A stretch of DNA of 6,177 bases from Coriobacteriaceae bacterium (GCA_004553405.1 SFLO01000050.1:1-6177); one strand, 5' to 3'; positions 1 to 5,720 are shown, counted from the first letter of the stretch. The notes: a model not told the origin generated them from the sequence alone. Program-made: numbers and translations.

Positions 1-849
1 GCAGTCGGCGGCCTCGGCGGCGTAGCCGTCGATCACCATGCCGAGGATGTTGTTGGATATCTCCCTAGCGTCGGGCCCGAAGCACGACATGACCTTGCGG
101 TTGACGTGGAAGGGGTCGATGTTGGCGTCCCTGTCGGCGCCGATGCGCAGGAAGCCGCCCAGGTAGCAGGCCTCGCCGTCGCTGCCCATGTGGACGCGCT
201 CGACCTTGGAGAGGTCGCTCCAGTCGGCGTTGACGAAGACCCTCTCGCTTGCGGGGAAGCGCTCCTGGGTGAGGAAGGCCGGGTCGTCGTCGATCACCAG
301 GGTGTCAAAGCCGCAGTCCTGGCAGTAGCGCTCGAGGAAGGTGGAGACCTCGCCGGCGCCGTAGATCACCACGCGCTGGGTGCTGAAGAGGGGCACGCTG
401 CACCAGGTGACGCCCTCGAACTGGTCGACGTGCATGGAGGGGCCGCGGGTGCAGTCGAGCATCTGCTTGCGGTCGCGCTTGTTCCAGGGGCGGCTGCAGA
501 CGATGTCCTTGGCCTCGTTGGCAAAGAAGAGGGTCGACTTGTCGTCTTCAGAGGGGCCCAGGTCGAAGGACTGGTTGTCCGGGCGCATGCAGGCCTGGGC
601 GTCGTAGACGATCTTGAAGCCGAGCCAGGCTTGGTCGTTGACGCGCAGGCTGGCGATGGCGCGCTCGAGGGCGGGGATGTCGTCTTGGGTGAGCCCGGCG
701 AGGATCTGGGCCAGGTGCTCTTGGCGGATGATGGGGGAGTGCGCGAGCGCCGCCGCGCTGAAGCAGGGGACGAGCTCGGGGTCGACGCTGGGGGTCTGGC
801 CCGCCTTGAGGGCGTCGACGATGCCTTGGAGGGTGGATTCTGCGATCAT
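1..849 (-). CDS. XdhC-like Rossmann-fold protein (partial, C-terminus outside window)
   Basis: 283 codons are visible; the gene continues past the left edge. The start ATG at 849 is supported by TTGGAG five bases upstream on the minus strand. The clearest signature is a nucleotide-binding beta-alpha-beta unit around residues 159-195: RVVIYGAGEVS (glycines at 164 and 166), then a second strand ending VIDDDP. The following ERFPASERVFV matches the usual layout of the XdhC/CoxI C-terminal domain. XdhC proteins help insert or sulfurate molybdenum cofactor in xanthine dehydrogenase-type hydroxylases. Here the first 155 residues do not resemble the standard XdhC N-terminal domain, and the TRGH/THxxD motif normally found after the Rossmann unit is not visible. 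A late stretch, DAREISNNILGMVI, resembles the PEEIAxSIxAEI helix near the XdhC C-terminus. The fold is fairly secure, the XdhC role less so. A different NAD(P)-binding function remains possible. It is divergent from the glutamine synthetase-like gene. Confidence 0.6.
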   Translation of the reverse strand, partial: MIAESTLQGIVDALKAGQTPSVDPELVPCFSAAALAHSPIIRQEHLAQILAGLTQDDIPALERAIASLRVNDQAWLGFKIVYDAQACMRPDNQSFDLGPSEDDKSTLFFANEAKDIVCSRPWNKRDRKQMLDCTRGPSMHVDQFEGVTWCSVPLFSTQRVVIYGAGEVSTFLERYCQDCGFDTLVIDDDPAFLTQERFPASERVFVNADWSDLSKVERVHMGSDGEACYLGGFLRIGADRDANIDPFHVNRKVMSCFGPDAREISNNILGMVIDGYAAEAADC

Positions 850-967
850 GCGTGCTCCAATCTCATGGGGCGCGCGCCAGCCTGCCGCTCTTCTGTGCGG
901 GCGCCCCGCGTTAGGCGGTGGGGAGCCGCGGCATGCTGCAGCGCGAGCCGTTGTTCAGACGTTCAGC

Positions 968-973
968 ATTATA
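968..973 (-). promoter_or_regulatory. -10 box for the XdhC-like gene
   Basis: The minus strand reads TATAAT here, a perfect -10 hexamer. No TTGACA-like -35 is found 16-18 bases upstream; at 17 bases the sequence is CCTCCA. Transcription would start near 961, leaving a leader of about 110 bases. The missing -35 suggests activator dependence, which is inference. Confidence 0.45.
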
Positions 974-1000
974 TCTTAGAAAAAATAGTCTGGAGGCAGC

Positions 1001-1038
1001 GTATCCTGAAACACAGGCGAAACCTGGGGCTGGGATAC
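1001..1038. promoter_or_regulatory. Nested dyad with GAAAC-N6-GAAAC direct repeat (putative regulator site)
   Basis: Two identical GAAAC pentamers (1008-1012 and 1019-1023) are separated by six bases, an 11-base period that places them on one DNA face. They lie within two nearly concentric inverted repeats: GTATCC at 1001-1006 with GGATAC at 1033-1038, and CAGG at 1014-1017 with CCTG at 1023-1026. OmpR-family regulators bind direct repeats at about 10-11 base spacing, and actinobacterial GlnR boxes contain GAAAC half-sites separated by six bases. A GlnR-like gene lies in the adjacent operon. Binding is inferred. Confidence 0.45.
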
Positions 1039-1060
1039 TCGGCTGAATATACGGAGACCC

Positions 1061-1066
1061 TATAAT
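1061..1066 (+). promoter_or_regulatory. -10 box of the glutamine synthetase-like operon
   Basis: A perfect TATAAT lies 33 bases before the start codon. At 17 bases upstream the sequence is CTCGGC, which is not a -35 element. Expected transcription start is near 1072, giving a leader of about 26 bases. The weak -35 and the repeat centred about 50 bases upstream of the inferred start fit an activated promoter. Confidence 0.55.
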
Positions 1067-1084
1067 GTCCGCATCTGAAACCCC

Positions 1085-1091
1085 GAGGAGG
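1085..1091 (+). promoter_or_regulatory. Ribosome binding site deciding the ligase start
   Basis: GAGGAGG lies seven bases before ATG at 1099. A TTG in the same frame at 1093 would be only one base from it and ATG at 1105 would be thirteen, so 1099 is the best start. Confidence 0.75.
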
Positions 1092-1098
1092 ATTGGAC

Positions 1099-2442
1099 AT
1101 GGATATGGATGCTGCAAACAAGGACTACGTCTTCAAGACCATCAAGCAGCGCAATATTCACTTCATCAGGCTGTGGTTCACAGACGCCCTGGGCCAGATG
1201 AAGTCCTTCGCCATCACTCCCAGCGAGCTTGCCGTGGCCTTCGAGGAGGGCATGGGCTTCGACGGAGGCTGCATCGACGGTTTTCGCCGCAGCGACGAAG
1301 CCGACATGCTCGCCTTCCCGGATGCCACGACCTTCCAGACCCTGCCCTGGCGCCCTGTTGACAACGGCGTGGCGCGCATGTTCTGCAACGTGGTGACCCC
1401 GGACGGCACCCCCTTCGACGGCGATCCGCGCCGCATCCTCAGTCGCATGCTCGACCGCGTCCAGGACATGGGCTTTTCCACGACCGTGGGCCCCAAGATG
1501 GAGTTCTACTACTTCAAGAGCCCTGATGCCCCCGAGCCCATCGACCGCGGATCGTACTTCGACCTCACCACGCTCGACAACGCCACGGACCTGCGCCGCG
1601 ACACCGTCCTCACGCTCGAGCAGATGGGCATCCCCGTCGAGTACTCCCACCACGAGCTGGGCCCCGGCCAGCAGGAGATCCACCTGCGCGCAGACGATGC
1701 GCTGTCTATGGCAGACGCCATCATGACCTACCGCCTGGTGGTCAAGGAGATCGCCATCAAGCACGGCTGCCATGCGAGCTTCATGCCCAAGCCGCTTGCA
1801 GACCAGCCGGGCAGCGCCATGCACATTCACCAGTCGCTGTTCAACTTCGACGACGACAACATCTTCTACGACGCAGACGATCCCAGCGGCTACGGCCTGA
1901 GCGCGCTGGCCAAGAGCTACATCGCCGGCCTCATCAAGTATGCGCCGGAGTTCACGCTCATCACCAACCAGTACGTCAACTCCTACAAGCGCCTGCAGCC
2001 CGGCAAGGGCGCGCCGGTCTTCTGCGGCTGGACCAACCGCGACCGCAACGCCCTGGTGCGCGTGCCGCGCTACAAGCCCGGCAAGGCAGAGAGCGCGCGC
2101 ATCGAGCTGCGCAGCCCCGACCCCTCGTGCAATCCCTACCTCGCCTTCGCCGTCATGCTGGGCGCGGGTCTCAAGGGCATCGAGGAGGGCCTGGAGCTGG
2201 GCCCCGAGCTGAGCGAGGGCGCCATCGCCATGAGTGTCGAGGAGCTCGAGGCCGCCGGCATCAAGCGCCTGCCCCGCGACCTGGGCGAGGCTGTCGACGC
2301 CTTCCGCGGCTCGCAGCTCATGAGGGAGATCCTGGGTGATCACATGCACAGCTACATCGTCCAGGCCAAGCAGGCCGAGTGGGCCGAGTACTGCTCCACT
2401 GTCAGCGCGTGGGAGCTCGACCGCTACCTGGCAGTGCTCTAA
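1099..2442 (+). CDS. Type I glutamine synthetase-family glutamate-amine/ammonia ligase
   Basis: The 447-residue product matches the short GSI-alpha form in length, without the adenylylation Tyr motif. The family activates glutamate with ATP as gamma-glutamyl phosphate and joins it to ammonia or an amine, as a cytoplasmic dodecamer. The N-terminal beta-grasp domain spans about residues 8-100, with FDGGCIDGF at 54-62; the catalytic domain follows. Metal ligands by alignment from memory: E135 (KMEFYYF), E186 (HHELGPG), E193 (GQQEI), H242 (GSAMHIH) and E336 (RIELRSPDP). Glutamate and phosphate arginines are kept: R298 (NSYKRL), R316, R321 and R338. The flap reads PGKGAP, where classical enzymes have PGYEAP, so catalytic Glu327 is Gly304. 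The DGSS motif reads DGGC, so Ser53 is Cys58. These changes recall gamma-glutamylpolyamine synthetases, where the ammonium site is altered. Family assignment is secure; the true acceptor is open. It leads an operon with the GlnR-like gene. Confidence 0.93.
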   Translation: MDMDAANKDYVFKTIKQRNIHFIRLWFTDALGQMKSFAITPSELAVAFEEGMGFDGGCIDGFRRSDEADMLAFPDATTFQTLPWRPVDNGVARMFCNVVTPDGTPFDGDPRRILSRMLDRVQDMGFSTTVGPKMEFYYFKSPDAPEPIDRGSYFDLTTLDNATDLRRDTVLTLEQMGIPVEYSHHELGPGQQEIHLRADDALSMADAIMTYRLVVKEIAIKHGCHASFMPKPLADQPGSAMHIHQSLFNFDDDNIFYDADDPSGYGLSALAKSYIAGLIKYAPEFTLITNQYVNSYKRLQPGKGAPVFCGWTNRDRNALVRVPRYKPGKAESARIELRSPDPSCNPYLAFAVMLGAGLKGIEEGLELGPELSEGAIAMSVEELEAAGIKRLPRDLGEAVDAFRGSQLMREILGDHMHSYIVQAKQAEWAEYCSTVSAWELDRYLAVL

Positions 2443-2469
2443 AGCGCGGGAGAGAGTGAGGAGAAGGTC

Positions 2470-3135
2470 ATGCACAGGAAGAAAGTGCTCTTTGTCCAAG
2501 ACGGGTTGCAGCCCGTCGAGCGCGTCTCCCGCGTTGTCGCCAGCCTGGATGCGGAGTTCACCGTCTGCTCGTCGAGGGACTTCCCCACGGCGGCGCAGGA
2601 CTGCGACCTCGTGATCTACCGGGTGCCCACCGCGCGCGTCGACCATGTGGCGGAGTTCGAGGAGAACATGCGCCAGGCGGGCCAGGGGTCCGCCCTCCTT
2701 CTCATCGAGGAGGACGCCCTCAAGCTGCTGCGCATGCCCGCCCACGTCAACGCGGACTTCGCCCTCACCACGGCCTGCGACGACGAGCTGGCCGTGCGCC
2801 TGCGCCACCTGCTCTGGCCGGGCGAGGAGACCTCGTCGGCCGACTTCATCACCGTGGGGCCCATGACCCTCAACCTCTCCACCTACCAGGTGCAAGTTGA
2901 CGGCCAGCCTCTCGACTTCACCTACCTCGAGTACGCCCTGCTGGCCTTCTTGGTGACGCACCCCGGCCACGCCTACAGCCGCGACGCCCTCCTGCGCCGC
3001 GTGTGGGGCTTTGAGTACTACGGGGGCAGCCGCACCGTCGACGTCCACGTCCGCCGCGTGCGCGCCAAGCTCGGCACCGAGCTCGCCGCCCACCTGGAGA
3101 CAGTCCGCGGCGTGGGGTACATGTGGAACAACTAG
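2470..3135 (+). CDS. GlnR-like orphan OmpR/PhoB-family regulator with degenerate receiver
   Basis: The protein has 221 residues. ATG at 2470 follows a GAGGAG-containing purine-rich site. Residues 127-221 form a typical OmpR-type winged helix: LDFTYLEYALLAFL, then a recognition-helix region around RTVDVHVRRVRAKLG and the closing wing ETVRGVGYMW. Residues 1-120 have the size and strand pattern of a receiver domain. Where canonical receivers read DLVILDLxLP with the phosphorylated Asp, this one reads DLVIYRVP, putting Arg at position 51; the N-terminal acidic pair also appears lost (VLFVQDG). It should therefore not be switched by a histidine kinase, and none is encoded nearby. This matches actinobacterial GlnR, an orphan OmpR-type regulator of nitrogen genes including glnA. 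It lies 27 bases after the ligase gene, so the two are probably cotranscribed and possibly autoregulated. Winged-helix identity is near certain; orthology to GlnR is inferred from architecture and neighbour. Confidence 0.88.
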   Translation: MHRKKVLFVQDGLQPVERVSRVVASLDAEFTVCSSRDFPTAAQDCDLVIYRVPTARVDHVAEFEENMRQAGQGSALLLIEEDALKLLRMPAHVNADFALTTACDDELAVRLRHLLWPGEETSSADFITVGPMTLNLSTYQVQVDGQPLDFTYLEYALLAFLVTHPGHAYSRDALLRRVWGFEYYGGSRTVDVHVRRVRAKLGTELAAHLETVRGVGYMWNN

Positions 3136-3140
3136 GGGAG

Positions 3141-3164
3141 GGGCGCTGAGGCGCCCTTTTCTTT
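3141..3164 (+). terminator. Rho-independent terminator of the ligase-regulator operon
   Basis: The stem GGGCGC (3141-3146) pairs with GCGCCC (3151-3156) across a TGAG loop and is followed by TTTTCTTT. It begins five bases after the regulator stop codon. Read on the opposite strand there is no T-tract, so it is one-directional. Confidence 0.85.
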
Positions 3165-3184
3165 GAGCATGAGCGGCTCCCGGC

Positions 3185-3355
3185 GCGCCTGCTGGCGCAG
3201 CGCTCGCGGGGGAGCCCTGCGCACCCGAGCCCTCTCTACGGCGTCGCAGCTGCGGAACTCGCTCGCTGCGCTCGCTCAGACAGTCCTCGCTCCCGCGGCG
3301 CCTGCGTTCGGGCTCTGCTCCGAGAATCCCCCGCGAGCGCTGCGCCAGCAGGCGC
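3185..3355. repeat. Fold-back intergenic element with 29-base perfect inverted arms
   Basis: The left arm (3185-3213) is the exact reverse complement of the right arm (3327-3355), beginning GCGCCTGCTGGCGCAGCGCT. The 113-base interior contains GCAGCTGC (3246-3253) and a CGCTCGCT-rich tract with the internal repeat CTCGCTCGCTGCGCTCGCTC (3259-3278). The element fills the gap between the converging regulator and LysR genes, ending 10 bases from the LysR stop codon. It carries no transposase and no convincing gene. A short plus-strand reading frame across it (3163-3369) has no usable ribosome binding site. It may be a REP- or MITE-like dispersed element, or a large terminator for the LysR transcript. 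Confidence 0.75.
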
Positions 3356-3365
3356 TCTTGCGACC

Positions 3366-4283
3366 CTAGTCGCCGAAGAGGGCGCCGATGATGTCCTCGA
3401 AGGTCTGGGCGGGGGTCCAGGGCTCTGCGTTGCTGGGGCGGCCCACGCTGATCTGGTAGCGGGCGGGCTCTGGCAGGTGGATGCGCACGAGCTCCTCCGA
3501 CTGCGTCTTGGCCGCCTCGAGCAAGGTGAGGGGGCTGAACACCGCGCCGAGCCCCTGGCGGCACAGGGCCAGAAGCACCGTCATGCTCTCTGCCTTGACC
3601 ACGCCCTGCTGCTTGATGCCCGCCTTCTTCATCTCGTTGTGGCCGATGCGCCCGGCGATGTCGTCGTCTTCCTCGAGCAGGAAGGGGCACTCGCGCAGCA
3701 GCGAGAGGCCCTCCTCCTCCACGCGCCTTGTGGCCTCTGGCGCCGGGCAGCCCACCACGCGCTCGAGCAGGGCGGGGTCGATGGCAACCACGACCTCCTC
3801 CTCGAACAGGGGGCGCGCTGTGACGCCGGGGTGGCTGCGGTCGAAGCGCGCCACCACGATGTCGACCTCGCCGCGCTCTGCCATGCGCAGGAGGTCCTCG
3901 TTGGTGCCCTCGATGAGCTCGATGCGCACGCCGGGCAGCCCCTTGTGGAACTCCGTGATCACCGCGGGCATCATCGCCCAGGCTCGCATGTTGCCGATGG
4001 CCACCTTGAGCACGCCGGCGCCGCCGCTTGAGGCTTCTCCCACGCGGCGCACCAGCTCTGTGCGCGCTTGCTCCTGCTCTGCGGCGAAGGAGAGGAACTC
4101 CGTGCCGGCGGGGGTGAGGGTGAGCGGGGTGCTGCGGACGATGAGCTTGGCGTCGAGCTCGCGTTCGAGCGATGCGAGGCGCGCGCTTAGCGTCTGCTGC
4201 GAGATGCCCAGCTCCTCTGCCGCGCGCGTGAAGTTGCCCTTGCGGGCCAGCTCTATGAACCAGTGCCACGATTCGAGTGCCAC
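3366..4283 (-). CDS. LysR-type transcriptional regulator
   Basis: From GTG at 4283 the protein has 305 residues, a normal LysR length. Residues 1-60 are the winged helix-turn-helix, with GNFTRAAEELGISQQTLSARLASLE at roughly 16-40 and the wing ending LTPAG at 56-60. A linker helix covers about 62-86, and the effector-binding domain begins near residue 91 (VLKVAIGN), with the family pattern GVRIELIEGTNEDLLRMAERGEVDIVVAR. GTG is preferred because it gives the usual short lead before the first helix, and GAAGGGA lies nine bases upstream. An in-frame TTG at 4304 would add seven residues, with AAAGG only three bases before it. The gene is divergent from the TAXI receptor gene, so it most likely controls that transporter in response to its substrate or a metabolite of it. 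The effector cannot be named from sequence. The gene converges with the GlnR-like regulator, separated by the fold-back element. Confidence 0.93.
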   Translation of the reverse strand: MALESWHWFIELARKGNFTRAAEELGISQQTLSARLASLERELDAKLIVRSTPLTLTPAGTEFLSFAAEQEQARTELVRRVGEASSGGAGVLKVAIGNMRAWAMMPAVITEFHKGLPGVRIELIEGTNEDLLRMAERGEVDIVVARFDRSHPGVTARPLFEEEVVVAIDPALLERVVGCPAPEATRRVEEEGLSLLRECPFLLEEDDDIAGRIGHNEMKKAGIKQQGVVKAESMTVLLALCRQGLGAVFSPLTLLEAAKTQSEELVRIHLPEPARYQISVGRPSNAEPWTPAQTFEDIIGALFGD

Positions 4284-4292
4284 GGTGCCCGA

Positions 4293-4299
4293 TCCCTTC
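4293..4299 (-). promoter_or_regulatory. Ribosome binding site supporting the GTG start of the LysR gene
   Basis: The minus strand reads GAAGGGA, nine bases before GTG at 4283. It is a moderate match and lies inside the coding region if translation instead starts at TTG 4304. Confidence 0.5.
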
Positions 4300-4322
4300 G
4301 ACAAAAGCCTTTTGTTGCGCTG

Positions 4323-4351
4323 ATGAGTGCAGGATAGGACCCCTTTGTCAA
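4323..4351 (-). promoter_or_regulatory. Putative promoter of the LysR gene
   Basis: On the minus strand TTGACA (4346-4351) is a perfect -35. Seventeen bases on, ACTCAT (4323-4328) is a weak -10 matching three of six positions. The inferred start near 4316 gives a leader of about 33 bases to GTG 4283. Confidence 0.4.
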
Positions 4352-4365
4352 ATGGGTGAGCTTTC

Positions 4366-4379
4366 TGCCACAGGCGGCA
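4366..4379. promoter_or_regulatory. TGCC-N6-GGCA dyad, candidate LysR operator
   Basis: TGCC (4366-4369) and GGCA (4376-4379) form an interrupted palindrome between the two outward -35-like boxes. LysR proteins bind T-N11-A-type dyads upstream of divergent promoters; this one has twelve bases between T and A. The location fits, the match is modest. Confidence 0.3.
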
Positions 4380-4384
4380 CGAAT

Positions 4385-4413
4385 TTGACGGTTACTAGAA
4401 AGATTTGTTGCAT
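4385..4413 (+). promoter_or_regulatory. Putative promoter of the TAXI receptor gene
   Basis: TTGACG (4385-4390) matches five of six -35 positions. At 17 bases, TTGCAT (4408-4413) matches three of six -10 positions. The implied leader is about 140 bases, containing an eight-T run (4420-4427) and a CTTGGGA/TCCCAAG dyad (4446-4484). A start site closer to the gene cannot be excluded. Confidence 0.35.
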
Positions 4414-4559
4414 CACTCATTTTTTTTGTTAAGTTAGCGTTACAGCTTGGGACCGAGGGAGGCATTGCGCCTAGTATTCCCAAGTATGCAGCAGGCGGCA
4501 GATACGCTCTCCCGCTTCTGCACAAGGTATCTGTTCGGATCAGACAAGAGGGAGAGAGT

Positions 4560-5570
4560 ATGAAGCTCAAGAAGTTCCTTGTTGCAGCCGTTGCAACCGC
4601 AGCTGCTGCAGTCCTGGCCCTGAGCCTTGCCGGTTGCGGCGGCTCTGGCGAGAAGAAGCCGGAGGGCGGTTCTACCACCCCCGCAGCCGAGAGCCTGCGC
4701 TTTGTGACCGGCGGCGAGTCCGGCACCTACTACGCCTTCGGCACCGTCCTTGCCAACTACGCAGCCAACAACGAGGGCCTCGACATCACCGCGCTGTCTG
4801 GCAACGGCTCCCAGGCCAACGTCCAGGCTCTGCAGGACGGCGACGCCGAGCTGGCCTTCTGCCAGTCTGACGTCCTCGCCTACGCCTACGAGGGCACCAA
4901 CCTCTTCGAGGGCGCTGGCTACTCCGACTTCTCCATCGTCGCAGCCCTGTACAACGAGCAGGTCCAGATCGTGACCTGCGATCCCAAGATCAAGACCGTC
5001 GCCGACCTCAAGGGCAAGACCGTCTCCATCGGCGCTGCCGGTTCTGGCGTGTACTTCAACGCCATCGACGTCCTCGGTGCCTATGACCTCACCGAGAAGG
5101 ACATCGACGCCGTCTACCAGGACTTCGCCGACTCCGCTGACTCCCTGAAGGACGGCAAGATCGACGCCGCCTTCATCGTCGCCGGCGCCCCCACCACCGC
5201 CATCACCGACCTCTCCACCTCCAAGACCGCCTACCTGGTCGCCCTGGACGAGGAGCATGTCCAGAAGCTGCTGGCCTCCAGCCCCTACTACGCAGCCGAC
5301 ACCATCAAGGCCGGCACCTACAAGGGCCAGGAAGCCGACGTCACCACCGTCGCCGTCCAGGCAGTCGTCATCGCCAACGACAGCGTTTCTGAGGATGCCA
5401 TCTACAGCTTCGTGAAGTCCATCTTCGACGGCGCCGAGGCTCAGGCAGACGCTCATGCCAAGTACGCCGAGCTCAGCCTCGAGGGTGCCTCCTCCGTCAC
5501 CTCCGTCCCCTACCACGCAGGTGCTGCCAAGTACTTCGCAGAGCAGAAGATCGAGGTTGCCACCAAGTAA
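4560..5570 (+). CDS. TAXI-family TRAP transporter solute receptor lipoprotein
   Basis: The protein has 336 residues; ATG at 4560 follows GAGGGAGAG. It opens with a lipoprotein signal: MKLKK, an Ala/Val-rich hydrophobic stretch, and the lipobox LAGC with Cys26 as the expected lipidated residue. This anchors the receptor to the outer face of the membrane. A short Gly/Glu/Lys linker (27-42) precedes a periplasmic-binding fold typical of TAXI receptors (NMT1-like): LRFVTGGESGTYYAFG, then NGSQANVQALQDGDAELAFCQSD, KTVADLKGKTVSIGAAGSGVYF, and near the end SVTSVPYHAGAAKYF. TAXI receptors deliver substrates, glutamate/glutamine or 2-oxoglutarate in characterised cases, to a fused TRAP permease driven by an ion gradient. 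The permease gene follows 162 bases downstream, with two hairpins between. The divergent LysR gene is the likely regulator. Family is confident; the substrate is unknown, though a glutamate-type ligand would fit the nearby ligase. Confidence 0.95.
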   Translation: MKLKKFLVAAVATAAAAVLALSLAGCGGSGEKKPEGGSTTPAAESLRFVTGGESGTYYAFGTVLANYAANNEGLDITALSGNGSQANVQALQDGDAELAFCQSDVLAYAYEGTNLFEGAGYSDFSIVAALYNEQVQIVTCDPKIKTVADLKGKTVSIGAAGSGVYFNAIDVLGAYDLTEKDIDAVYQDFADSADSLKDGKIDAAFIVAGAPTTAITDLSTSKTAYLVALDEEHVQKLLASSPYYAADTIKAGTYKGQEADVTTVAVQAVVIANDSVSEDAIYSFVKSIFDGAEAQADAHAKYAELSLEGASSVTSVPYHAGAAKYFAEQKIEVATK

Positions 5571-5602
5571 GCTGGCCCCGCTGGCCTAGCAAAGAGCACG
5601 CA

Positions 5603-5639
5603 GAAGGGGCCGGGTGGCTCGAGCCGCCGCGGCCCCTTC
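5603..5639 (+). terminator. Hairpin after the receptor gene, possible partial terminator
   Basis: GAAGGGGCC (5603-5611) pairs perfectly with GGCCCCTTC (5631-5639), and the 19-base loop contains the palindrome GGCTCGAGCC (5616-5625). No T-tract follows, so it is a weak intrinsic terminator at best. It may instead attenuate read-through or protect the receptor mRNA 3' end. Confidence 0.45.
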
Positions 5640-5649
5640 CGCATTGAGC

Positions 5650-5687
5650 CCCGAGGCTGCCTGCCCACGCCGGCAGGTAGCCTCGGG
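5650..5687 (+). other. Second intercistronic hairpin before the permease gene
   Basis: Bases 5650-5665 pair with 5672-5687 over 16 positions with a single G-U wobble, across the six-base loop CACGCC. No T-tract follows. It lies 33 bases before the permease ribosome binding site. Confidence 0.7.
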
Positions 5688-5720
5688 CCCCAATGGAGGA
5701 AGAGGGGCTGCACACAGCAA

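Noticed and set aside
867..907. GGGGCGC/GCGCCCC inverted repeat in the leader of the XdhC-like gene as a riboswitch
   Set aside because: Only a seven-base stem with a 27-base loop in very GC-rich sequence; no known riboswitch core is recognisable.
106..1065. Plus-strand open frame of 319 codons over the XdhC-like gene
   Set aside because: It is the antisense shadow of a gene with recognisable motifs, has a low-complexity Val/Gly/Ala/Glu composition, and runs through the divergent promoter region.
3185..3355. CRISPR array or insertion sequence
   Set aside because: There are two inverted arms rather than regularly spaced direct repeats, and no transposase is encoded inside.
3163..3369. Small plus-strand frame inside the converging intergenic region
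   Set aside because: It starts next to the terminator T-tract, has no ribosome binding site, and is made almost wholly of the inverted-repeat element.
1060..4269. A very long minus-strand open frame of about 1069 codons
   Set aside because: It runs antisense to the ligase and GlnR-like genes and then out of frame through the LysR gene. Its product is low-complexity Arg/Ala/Gly and Val/Asp/Leu-rich, as expected from the complement of GC-biased codons, and it crosses two unrelated genes and the fold-back element.
4420..4427. Eight-T run as a terminator for an antisense or leader transcript
   Set aside because: No stable GC-rich hairpin directly precedes it on the plus strand; it is more likely part of an AT-rich promoter region.
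4440..5516. Minus-strand open frame of 358 codons opposite the TAXI receptor gene
   Set aside because: The product is a Gly/Val/Asp repeat-like sequence typical of the complement of a GC-rich gene; the plus-strand receptor has a lipobox and family motifs.
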